This document shows positions 54,974-63,379 of a DNA stretch of 64,000 nt, in pieces. Each line of letters begins with the position of its first letter. Within the stretch, counting starts at the first letter, position 1. A program made the translations under genes and the position numbers. Source of the stretch: CAVZVZ01 sp963778895 (GTDB lineage: Bacteria > Actinomycetota > Acidimicrobiia > Acidimicrobiales > Acidimicrobilacustridaceae); the NCBI GenBank assembly GCA_963778895.1, contig CAVZVZ010000007.1, positions 124,001-188,000 on the forward strand, in the 5' to 3' direction. The notes under the pieces are model-generated. The model saw nothing but the letters and a program-made list of their open reading frames with translations. It searched no databases and was not told the DNA's origin.

Positions 54974-56530
54974 AGGTGCTTCGGCTTTCGGAAGCGGAGC
55001 CAGAGGAAGGCTCCGACCAGGGCGAGCAGGGGATAGGTCACGAGGTTCGCCACCCGAGAGCTCTGGAGCTGATTCGGGTCGCTACCGGCGGCGAGCATGG
55101 GCAGGAGACAGAGGACGACGAGCACCGGTGGCAAGACCAGACGCACGAGCAACAACACGCCCATGAGGTCGGGTCCGAGGGCGATCAAGCCCGCAGTGTC
55201 GGGTGCGCCTTGTGCGGTACCCACGGCGGCCGCGAACGCGGCGCCGGCGGCCGCGGGCAGCACCATCACGGGCAGCAGCGCCACGACGACGTGGGCCGGT
55301 ACCAACAGCAGCGCGGCCGCGCCCGCAACGCCGCCCACGAGCACCATCACCACGAACGTGACGGGTATGTGCTGCAACAACAGGTGGCCCGGCTCCATCG
55401 GGTAGCTCTCCCACCGGGTCGGGTGGTCGACTTCTTGCGCGACCGCTTCGGCGGCGTCGAAGCCGGCGATGTAGAGCGCGAGGGCGGCGACGACGATCAT
55501 CGGGGTGACGCCCCGCCACACGGTGCCCAACGCCAACCCGGCGCCCGCACCCAGCAAGACGATGCGCGCGATCCGAACGGCCGGGAAACGCAGGACGCTC
55601 TGCAGCCCACGTTTCCATGGTGCGGGCAGCAACCGACCCGAACGGCGCATCCGGATCCAAGGTCGCGAGCGCGGCGACTCCTGGGAGAGCTGTCGACGGA
55701 GCAGCACGACGGTGCGCACGTCCTGCAACGTCACGGCGAACCGCAATTGCGATACCAGCCCGGCGCGGCGCAACGCGGCCTCGACCGACATGCCACCGAG
55801 GATGAAGTAGCCCGCGACGACGAGCAGTAGGGCGAAAGACGATCCCGATGATGTCGATCGCTCGGAAGTGGATCGGCCAGAACGCGATCTGCGCGATCAA
55901 CGTCGCGGGTGAAGTGGTGGTCTTGAAGAAGATGTCGATGCCGGACCAGATCAGGATCACGGCCGCCACGACGTTGGCCATCAACCAACCGACGCGTCGT
56001 CCCGAGATGATCATCGCGAGTCCCGCGCTGGCCACGGCCGCGAGGGCGAAGGCGGCCGCCCCGCAGATCAGCGCGGCCGGGATGTTCACCGGCAAGCGAC
56101 GGGCTGCGACCTCGCCGACGATGCCGCCGGCGATGAGGCCCGCGAAGGCCAGGAAGCGGAGCTGCTTGATGGCCGGGCTGTGCAGGGTGGTGCCCCGGTC
56201 GATCGGCGCCTGGAGCTCGTGGGCGACGACTGGGGCTTCGAGCACCAGGGGGCCGCCGCGACCACCGGAGCGGCACCCGATGGCCAGACCCACGGCGAAG
56301 GCGAGGCCCAGCCAACCTGGCGCCCAGGTGGCGAAATCAACGGCCTCGGCGCTGGTCAAGCGGTTGTCCGGCAAACGACCGGAGGCCAGCACCAAGAAGA
56401 TCCCGGAAAAGAGCGCGGCCAGGTACACCCGGTAGAGCGCGTCGACCCAATGCACGTCCGCCAGCCGATTGTGCCGGCGGGCCCGGCGCAGGTCGTGAAG
56501 CGCTTCGACGCCTTCGAGGGTCGCGGTCAC
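54970..56530 (-). CDS. ABC-type exporter membrane subunit (frameshifted)
   Basis: About 519 codons with at least ten hydrophobic segments. The N-terminal part (56530 to about 55840) has ALYRVYLAALFSGIFLVLAS and an internal helix block. A one-base excess in the ttt near 55838 hides the continuation FALLLVVAGYFILGGMSVEA. The second frame then runs to 54970. GTG 56530 is set by the TAGATT box 8 nt upstream. Cargo unknown. Confidence 0.82.
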
Positions 56531-56538
56531 GGCCGGGC

Positions 56539-56544
56539 AATCTA
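56539..56544 (-). promoter_or_regulatory. -10 box TAGATT, leaderless promoter of the exporter-C69 operon
   Basis: On the minus strand TAGATT ends 8 nt before GTG 56530. Confidence 0.5.
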
Positions 56545-56670
56545 CCGGCGGCTGCGCGGTACGAGGAATCGGGCGGTGACCCGCTGGCGGCCTGGTGATT
56601 GCTGCGGACGAAAGCCCACCAGTACGGTGTCGACGCCGGCTTCGGGGGAGGCCCGATCTTCGGAGGGCAT

Positions 56671-58035
56671 GTGAGCAGCATTGTCGTCCGCGAGCGTGAG
56701 CGGGTAGCCGCGCCGCTCGCTCGACCTGAGGCGAAGCGGTGGTGGGTCCCCGTGCTCGCGTTCGTCGCCATCGCCGTGGTCCTGTGGGTCGCCGCGGGGC
56801 TGGCGGCAACCCATCTCGGCCGCACCGAGCAGTACTCGCCGGCACCCGCGCACTTCATCGGTGGCCCGCTCTTCGAGCCGTGGGCCCGGTGGGACGCGTC
56901 GTGGTACCGCACGATCGTCGAGCAGGGCTACGTCTACTACCCGGGTGTGCAGTCGTCGGTCGCGTTCTGGCCGTCCTATCCGATGGCGATCCGGCTCTTC
57001 GAAGGCATCTCGCCGAGTCCGTTCGTGACGGGCACTCTGCTCACGCTGACATCCGGACTGGCGTGTGCGGTGCTGTTCTACACGTGGTGCATGGCCCGCA
57101 TGTCCCGACGGGCCGCGACCACGTCGCTGTTGTTGCTCCTGTTGTTCCCGTTCGCGTGGTACCTCTACGGCGCGGTGTATGCCGACGCCTTCTGTCTGGC
57201 GGCGATCCTGGCGGCGTTCCTCGCTCTGGAGCGGGACCGGTTGTGGCTTGCCGGGTTGTTCGGCTTCGTCGCGTCGGCGTCGCGACCCATCGGGCTCATC
57301 TTCGCCGTCGCCCTCGTGCTGTTGTTGATCGAGCGTCGCAACTCGGCGCGCATCGCGCAGCTCACACCCGTCGGCACGGATGGTCTCGCGATCGATGGGC
57401 TCGTGAGCCGCACCGGCCCCGACGGCGCCAGCCTCCCGCCGCCTCCGTTCGGTGTGCGCTTCGCCGGCCGCGTCGCCGACGGTGCTCGTCGGTTCGGGCG
57501 CGCTGCCGCGGCGCACCTCTCGCCGCGCAACCTCACCTGGGCCGACAGTCCGATCCTCCTCGCGTTCGGCGGTTTCGTCGCGTGGTGCGGCTACCTCTGG
57601 GTCAAGTTCGGCGATCCGTTCCTGTGGGAGCACATCCAGTCGGTGCCCGGATGGGACCAAGGGTCGGGCCCGACCACCTGGTTCAAGGTCTTCCTCCTCG
57701 ACCAGCTCAGCCACGATGCCTCGTCGCCGTTCACCTGGTCGAAGCTCGCACAGGGGCTCTTCGCCATCGGCCTGTTGCTGACGGTGCCGCGCATCGCCCG
57801 GCGGTTCGGTTGGGCCTACGCCGCGTTCACCGCCGGCGTGCTGTTGCTCCCGATCGTGGGCACCAAGGACTTCATGGGCACGGGCCGCTATCTGCTCGTC
57901 GCATTCCCCGTCTTCGCCCTGGGGGGCGAATGGCTCGCCGACCGCCGTCGCCTGCGCGTGGCGCTCCTGGTGTCGTCGGGATTGCTGTTGCTCTTCCTCA
58001 CCACGTTGTTCGCCCGGGGCCACTACTTGGCATGA
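56671..58035 (+). CDS. Polytopic membrane glycosyltransferase (PIG-V/mannosyltransferase-like)
   Basis: 454 aa with about nine to ten helices. GTG start with CGGAGGG ribosome site. The first loop holds FEPWARWDASWYRTIVEQGY and SSVAFWPSYPMAIRLFEG. The RWDxxWY and FxPxYP patterns are those of PIG-V-like, polyprenyl-phosphate-sugar-using GT-C transferases. It probably adds a sugar, mannose by analogy, to a lipid or protein on the outer membrane face. Its stop overlaps the next gene's ATG by 4 bp. Confidence 0.85.
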   Translation: MSSIVVRERERVAAPLARPEAKRWWVPVLAFVAIAVVLWVAAGLAATHLGRTEQYSPAPAHFIGGPLFEPWARWDASWYRTIVEQGYVYYPGVQSSVAFWPSYPMAIRLFEGISPSPFVTGTLLTLTSGLACAVLFYTWCMARMSRRAATTSLLLLLLFPFAWYLYGAVYADAFCLAAILAAFLALERDRLWLAGLFGFVASASRPIGLIFAVALVLLLIERRNSARIAQLTPVGTDGLAIDGLVSRTGPDGASLPPPPFGVRFAGRVADGARRFGRAAAAHLSPRNLTWADSPILLAFGGFVAWCGYLWVKFGDPFLWEHIQSVPGWDQGSGPTTWFKVFLLDQLSHDASSPFTWSKLAQGLFAIGLLLTVPRIARRFGWAYAAFTAGVLLLPIVGTKDFMGTGRYLLVAFPVFALGGEWLADRRRLRVALLVSSGLLLLFLTTLFARGHYLA

Positions 58036-58805
58036 GTGCACCACTCGACGGACGCGTCGCCCTTGTGACCGGCGGCGGCCGCGGGATCGGTCGCGCCATC
58101 GCGTTGGCGCTGGCGGCCGACGGCGCTGACGTGGCGGTCAACTATCGGCGCGACGCGGAGGCGGCCGCGCAGACGGTTGCCGAGATCGAAGCGATGGGCC
58201 GCCGAGCACGGCCGTACGTCGCGTCCATCGACTCGGCTGACGCCGATCGCGCCATGGTCGAAGCCGCGGTGAACGACTTCGGCTTCGTCGACATCCTCGT
58301 GAACAATGCCGGTATCGCGAGTCGCGGCAAGAGCGTGTTGCGCACCGAACCGGACGAGCTCGAGAACGTGATCCGTACCCACGCGTTCGGTCCGCATCAT
58401 CTGAGTCAGGCCGTGTTGCCGTCGATGCGCGAGCGCGAGCGCGGCGACATCGTGATGATCTCGTCGACGGTCACGTTGAACATGCCATCGGGTGGAGCGC
58501 CTTACAACATGGGCAAGGCCGCGTTGGAGGCGTTGGCGCTCACGTTGGCGAAAGAAGAGCTCCGCCACAACGTGCGGGTGAACATCGTCGCTCCCGGGCT
58601 GGTCGACACGATCATGGGCGAGAAGCTGATGAAGGCAGCCGCGGGCATCGACGACCTGAGGACGCTCGACGAAGCCATGCCGTTTCGTCACGTCTGCAGC
58701 CCGGACGACGTCGCCAACGTGGTGCGTTGGCTCGTTGGTACCGGCAACACCTACGTCACCGGTCAGAAGATCAACGTCGACGGCATGGCCACTTTTCTGC
58801 GCTGA
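58032..58805 (+). CDS. Short-chain dehydrogenase/reductase
   Basis: 257 aa classical SDR. NAD(P)-binding TGGGRGIGRAIA, structural NNAG in ILVNNAGIAS, catalytic Ser in MISSTVTL and YxxxK as YNMGK. A basic residue pattern after the second strand (NYRRDAEAA) favours NADPH. It is coupled to the glycosyltransferase gene; an oxidoreductase of the same glycolipid or fatty-acid pathway is possible. Substrate unknown. Confidence 0.92.
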   Translation: MSAPLDGRVALVTGGGRGIGRAIALALAADGADVAVNYRRDAEAAAQTVAEIEAMGRRARPYVASIDSADADRAMVEAAVNDFGFVDILVNNAGIASRGKSVLRTEPDELENVIRTHAFGPHHLSQAVLPSMRERERGDIVMISSTVTLNMPSGGAPYNMGKAALEALALTLAKEELRHNVRVNIVAPGLVDTIMGEKLMKAAAGIDDLRTLDEAMPFRHVCSPDDVANVVRWLVGTGNTYVTGQKINVDGMATFLR

Positions 58806-58849
58806 GGGCAGAACCGGCGCATCCCGACCGCTTGCGCGAGTGGCCCGAG

Positions 58850-58855
58850 TAGCCT
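58850..58855 (+). promoter_or_regulatory. -10 box TAGCCT, probable leaderless start
   Basis: TAGCCT ends 9 nt before ATG 58865. Confidence 0.45.
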
Positions 58856-58864
58856 TGAGAGGCC

Positions 58865-59509
58865 ATGTCGACCGAAGGTGAGATCACCCTGGCCAGTGCC
58901 GAGGCCCCGAGCATCGTTCTCGAGGTCACCGAGGCCGCCCGTGGGGCGGTCATCGGCATCCGCGACCAGGAGGACGACGCCGACACCTTGGCTCTGCGGG
59001 TCGAGGTCACCGGCATCAACGGGGCCGAGTACGCCTACGACCTCGGTTTCGAGCCGATCGACGAGGCGCCCGAGGGCGACCACATCTCCGAGCAGGACGG
59101 GCTCACGGTCGTGATCCCCGCCGACAGCGTCACCAAACTGCGGGGCGCCGTGCTCGACATCCCGCTGAACGCGGGTCAGGCGGGTCTCGTCATCCGCAAC
59201 CCGAATCGACCGAACCCGCTGGCCGGCGTCGAGCTCGAGCTCACCGGCGACATGGCGGAGAAGGTCCAGCAGTTGCTGGCCGAGGCCATCAACCCGTCGC
59301 TCGCCTCACACGGCGGCTACACGAGCCTCGTCGGGGTCGAGGGCACCAAGGTGTTCCTGACCATGGGCGGTGGGTGCCAAGGGTGCGCGATGAGCGCCGC
59401 AACCCTCCGTGAAGGAATCCAGGTCGCGATCAAAGAGGCGATTCCCGAGGTCACCGACGTCATCGACGTCACCGACCACGACGCCGGCGAGAACCCCTTC
59501 TACGAGTAG
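58865..59509 (+). CDS. NfuA-like Fe-S cluster carrier
   Basis: 214 aa. The N-terminal part (about 15-110) is an A-type (IscA/HesB-like) fold that lacks the usual cysteines, as in NfuA. The C-terminal NifU-like domain has HGGYTSLVGVEGTKVF and the cluster-binding CxxC in GGGCQGCAMS. It carries 4Fe-4S clusters to client enzymes, which could include QueE and the IspG/IspH steps downstream of DXS. Confidence 0.93.
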   Translation: MSTEGEITLASAEAPSIVLEVTEAARGAVIGIRDQEDDADTLALRVEVTGINGAEYAYDLGFEPIDEAPEGDHISEQDGLTVVIPADSVTKLRGAVLDIPLNAGQAGLVIRNPNRPNPLAGVELELTGDMAEKVQQLLAEAINPSLASHGGYTSLVGVEGTKVFLTMGGGCQGCAMSAATLREGIQVAIKEAIPEVTDVIDVTDHDAGENPFYE

Positions 59510-59521
59510 CCATCATGATGG
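59510..59521. promoter_or_regulatory. Palindromic operator candidate of the VapBC pair
   Basis: CCATCATGATGG is a perfect 12-bp palindrome 22 nt before the antitoxin start, upstream of the -10 box. Ribbon-helix-helix antitoxins repress their own operon from such sites. Confidence 0.5.
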
Positions 59522-59531
59522 CACCGGCTGT

Positions 59532-59537
59532 TATCAT
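59532..59537 (+). promoter_or_regulatory. -10 box TATCAT, probable leaderless start
   Basis: TATCAT ends 6 nt before GTG 59544. Confidence 0.5.
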
Positions 59538-59543
59538 GCTGGC

Positions 59544-59783
59544 GTGATCCGCACCCAGATCTCGATGACAGAGGATCAAGCCGAAGCCTTACGGCGTCTC
59601 GCCACGGCGCGTCGGGTCTCACAAGCCGCCCTGCTCCGTGAGGCAATAGATGCCCTGGTGGCGGATGATGATCGGGTCCATCGCGCTCGGCGGGCTCGCG
59701 CCGTCGTGGGCCGCCATCGCTCCGGTCAGTCCGACACGAGCGAGCGCCACGACGAGGTGCTGGCCGAGATCTTTCTTCAGTGA
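59544..59783 (+). CDS. vapB: Ribbon-helix-helix antitoxin, VapB-type
   Basis: 79 aa. GTG start set by the -10 box 6 nt upstream. N-terminal RHH motif: strand IRTQISMTEDQ, helix AEALRRLATARRVS, helix QAALLREAIDALVAD. The charged C-terminal half would wrap the toxin. It overlaps the toxin start by 4 bp. Antitoxin and DNA-binding repressor of the pair. Confidence 0.85.
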   Translation: MIRTQISMTEDQAEALRRLATARRVSQAALLREAIDALVADDDRVHRARRARAVVGRHRSGQSDTSERHDEVLAEIFLQ

Positions 59784-60226
59784 CCTCGGTCGGCGTTCAG
59801 GCCCGACGTTCACGCGAATCGGTTTTCGTCGACACATCGGCGCTGTTCGCCGTGTTCGACGCCGATGATCATCATCATGCGGAGGCCGCCGAGCTGTGGG
59901 GCCGATTGTGTGGAGCGATCGAAGCCGGCGAGGTCGACGCCGTTACTCACAGCTCCGTGGTGCTCGAGACCTCCGCGTTGGTGCAGAGCCGGATCGGGAT
60001 GCGTGCGGTACGTGATCTGTACGACGTCGTACTTCCGGCGATGAGCGTTCGTTGGGTGGACGAGTGGTTGCACGCTCGAGCGGTTACGGCACTGCTCGCC
60101 GCGGATCGCCGGAAGGTCAGCTTGGTCGACTGGACGTCCTTCGAACTGATGCGCTCCGAGGGAATCGACCAGGCGTTCGCGTTCGACGACGATTTCGTCG
60201 CCCAGGGCTTCGCGTCCTACAGCTGA
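59780..60226 (+). CDS. vapC: PIN-domain toxin, VapC-type
   Basis: 148 aa. The acidic PIN active site is complete: FVDTSALFAVF, VVLETSALVQ, SLVDWTSFELM and FAFDDDFVAQ. It should be an Mg-dependent RNase held in check by the upstream antitoxin. Its stop overlaps the convergent dxs end by 10 bp. Confidence 0.9.
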   Translation: MTSVGVQARRSRESVFVDTSALFAVFDADDHHHAEAAELWGRLCGAIEAGEVDAVTHSSVVLETSALVQSRIGMRAVRDLYDVVLPAMSVRWVDEWLHARAVTALLAADRRKVSLVDWTSFELMRSEGIDQAFAFDDDFVAQGFASYS

Positions 60227-62076
60227 GCTATCGATCGGGTCAACGCGCGAGCGGACGCCGCGATCCCGGTCGCGTCGAGACCGAGTTCAGCCAAGATGGC
60301 GTCCGGCTTGCCGTGGGGGATGTAGGCGACGGGCGTGCCGAGCACGCGCACTCGCGGTGCCGTCGGTCGTCCGAGCGTCAGCTCCGCGATGCGGTCGCTG
60401 ATGGCGGCACCGACACCGCCCTCGCGCAGCCCGTCCTCCGCGGTGATCACGAAACGGTGGTCGGCGGCGTCGGCGAGCATGTCCGGGTCGAGCGGTTTGA
60501 CGACACGGGCATCCCACACGGTCACCGACACGCCCTCGTCTTCGAGCTGGGCCGCTGCAACCTCGGCTGCTTCGACGAGCTTGCCCACGGCGATGATGCA
60601 CAGGTCGCGACCCGAGCGCGTCTTGCGGCCGCGGAGACCATGACCTACTTCGTCCGGACCGACCTGGCGCGCCATGGTCTTGGGCCAGCGGATGGCTACC
60701 GGTCCCGACGTCAGTTCGAGCGCGTCGTGGAACATGACCTGTAGGTCCTGATACGACGACGGGCGCCAACACCACCATGTCCGGCACCTTGGTGAACAGC
60801 ACCATGTCGAGCACACCGTGGTGCGATGGCGCCGTCGTCACCGGTGACACCAGCTCGGTCGACGCAGAAGATCACCGGCAGACCGATGCAGGCCGACATC
60901 GAGGTTGATCTGGTCGAAGGCGCGGGAGAAGAACGTCGAGTACACCGCGACCACCGGACGCAGACCGCCCATGGCCATGCCCGCGGCCGAGGTGACGGCG
61001 TGCTGCTCGGCGATGCCGACGTCGAAGCAGCGATCGGGATAGCGGTCGCTGAAAGGCAGCAGCCCCGTGGAGTCGGGCATCGCCGCGGTGATGGCCACGA
61101 TCTCCGGGTGCTCCTCGGCCTCCTTCAACAACACCTCGGTGAAGGCGGCGGTGTAGCTGCCGGGCTTGGCCAATGGGCCCATGTCGTGCAGCCGCTTGAT
61201 CGGATCGTTCTCGGCCGGCGCGTAGCCCCGGCCCTTTTGCGTGAGCACGTGCACGACCTGTGGCCCACCGATCTCCGACGCGTTGCGGAAGGCTTCCTCG
61301 AGCCCGGCGATGTCGTGGCCGTCGAAGGGGCCGGCGTAGCGAACGCCGAGCGTCTCGAAGAACTCGTGCGGCTCCCACATCTCGCGGATGGCGGCTTTGG
61401 TGGCTTCGAGGGCGCGCTCGAGGCGATCGCCGACCACCGGCATCTCGCCGACCATGCGCTCGATGCGCGCTTGACGGCGCATGTACACCGGGTTGTTCCG
61501 GATCTTCACGAGGCTCTCGCCCAGGCGTGAGATGGTCGGTGCGTACGAGCGGCCGTTGTCGTTCAACACGATGATGCAGTCGCGGCCCGAGTGCCCGAGG
61601 TTGTTCAGTCCCTCGAACGCCATACCGCCGGTCATCGAGCCGTCGCCGATGACCGCGATCACTCGTCGGTGCTCGCCGAGGTCCGAGTGCTGCGCGGTCG
61701 ACAACCCGTGCGCGTAGCTGAGGATCGTCGAGGCGTGGCTGTTCTCGATCCAGTCGTGGTCGGACTCGGCTCGACTCGGGTATCCGGACAGGCCGCCGGC
61801 CTCGCGCAACGTGTCGAAGTCTTCGCTGCGGCCGGTGACGATCTTGTGCACGTAAGCCTGGTGCCCGGTGTCCCACAACATGATGTCGCGGGGCGAGTCG
61901 AACACCCGGTGGAGGGCGAGGGTGAGCTCGACCACACCCAGATTGGAACCGAGGTGCCCGCTGGCGCGAATGGCCGACTCGACGATCAGGTCACGGATCT
62001 CGGCGGCGAGGACCTCGAGCTGTGCGTAGTCGAGGGCCTTGACGTCGGCAGGGGAGTGGATGGTCTCGATGAGCAT
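60217..62076 (-). CDS. dxs: 1-deoxy-D-xylulose-5-phosphate synthase (three clustered frameshifts)
   Basis: About 620 codons, the usual DXS length. First enzyme of the MEP isoprenoid pathway, TPP-dependent. GASxxL-type N-terminus (GHLGSNLGVVELTLALHRVF), TPP site GDGSMTGGMAFEGLNNLG, catalytic region NDNGRSYAPTISRLG. From about 60890 to 60765 three frame changes split the transketolase motif. Read across frames it is CVDRAGVTGDDG then PSHHGVLDMVLFTKVPDMVV, then SSYQDLQVMFHDAL. The C-terminal domain to 60217 is intact. ATG 62076 is set by TACCGT 9 nt upstream, even though the frame is also open into the flippase gene. Confidence 0.92.
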
Positions 62077-62085
62077 TCGCCGCTC

Positions 62086-62091
62086 ACGGTA
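62086..62091 (-). promoter_or_regulatory. -10 box TACCGT, probable leaderless start of dxs
   Basis: On the minus strand TACCGT ends 9 nt before ATG 62076. It argues that dxs is its own gene and not the second half of a fusion. Confidence 0.45.
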
Positions 62092-62132
62092 CCCCTCCGA
62101 CCACCCCGGTTCGACGCAGGTCGTGCGGTTGT

Positions 62133-63290
62133 TCAGATGGTGGCTCGGTCTGCGCCGTCCGCCGACCGCGAACGCGGGTGCGCCGAGCAGGCTCGCCACC
62201 AGATTCAGCAGGTAGAGCAGCAGACCGAGGGCCACGGCCTGTTCGGCCGGAACGCCCAAGGGCGTGAGGAAGATCACGAAGGCGCCTTCTCGAACGCCGA
62301 GGCCCGAAATGCCGATCGGGAGCACCTGGGCGATGAGCACGGCGGGGAAGAACGCGAGCAGCGGGGTCAGCCCCAGATCGGTGAGCCCGACCACCTCGGC
62401 GGCCATCAGCGCCGCCACGCAGAGCACGAACTGGTAGAGCAGGCCGGCGCCGATCACGCTGGCCGCCGCACGCGGGCGGTGACGCAACTTCTCCACCCCG
62501 ACGTGGACAGCGCCGATGAAGCGGGTCCAGCCTCCCTTCGCGCTGAAGCGACCGCCGAGGCTCGGGTGGTCGGCGGCGACGAGCACGAGCACCAGGCTCG
62601 CCAGCGTGACGACGGCGATGGCGACGGCCAGCGTCGTGGCTCGACCGAGCTCGCGTAGCTCCGGGTTGATCATGAGACCGAAGAAGGTGATGAGGGGGAG
62701 CACGAGCCAGCCGGTGAGGCGTTCGAGCACGACCGAAGCGAACGTGTCGGGAGTGTCGCCGTTCTCGGCCGAGAGACGGCTGACCCGCAGGACGTCACCG
62801 CCGATCGTGGTCGGAAGCACGTTCGACACGAACTGCCCGGCGAAGTAGAGCGGTACGAGCTTGCGCAGTCGACCGCGCAAGCCCATCGCGTGCAGAACCT
62901 GCTGCCAGCGAACGGCGGAGAGCACGATCGAGAACGCCGTGAGTAGAGCTGCGCCGGCCAACCAGAAGAGCGTTTCGCGCGTCCACACCGGCACGATGCC
63001 TTGCCAATCGAAGTCCGGCACTCGTGTGTAGACGATGGCCAGCATTACGAGACTGACGAGGATGCGCAGAGGGAGCACCCACCGGCGGGGTGGCCGCTTG
63101 GCGACCTCCTCGTCGAGATTGCCGTGCTCGGTTGCGTCGACCAGGTCGGACATGTGCAGAGCGGCAATGTCCTCTATTTCGATGTACTCGGGTGGCTCGG
63201 ACACGGGCGGCCCGGATACGGGGCGCGGCCCGCCGACGCGGTGTTCGGTCGACGGTCGTCGTTGTCGGTCGCGCCTGAAGCTGCGTCCAC
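62133..63290 (-). CDS. Flippase-like membrane protein (LPG-synthase TM / UPF0104)
   Basis: About 385 codons with some eight helices. FAGQFVSNVLPTTIGGDVLR and IGISGLGVREGAFVIFLTPL are the family signatures. Members move or present lipids such as prenyl-linked sugars. GTG 63290 is chosen for its TGGAGGA ribosome site and the TAGACT box at 63312-63317; one missing base would then be needed near 63207. As written the frame runs without a stop through to dxs. The natural end may be the TGA at 62133-62135 in the adjacent frame. Confidence 0.75.
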
Positions 63291-63379
63291 GAGTCCTCCA
63301 AGGTCTGCACAAGTCTACGGGTACCCAGCTCCGACGGGCGGGCCCGCGGGCGGACCGATCGGTGCACTACAACGGGGCG

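Noticed and set aside
59619..60073. Minus-strand frames across the VapBC pair
   Set aside because: They are shadows of two genes with intact RHH and PIN motifs and good coupling.
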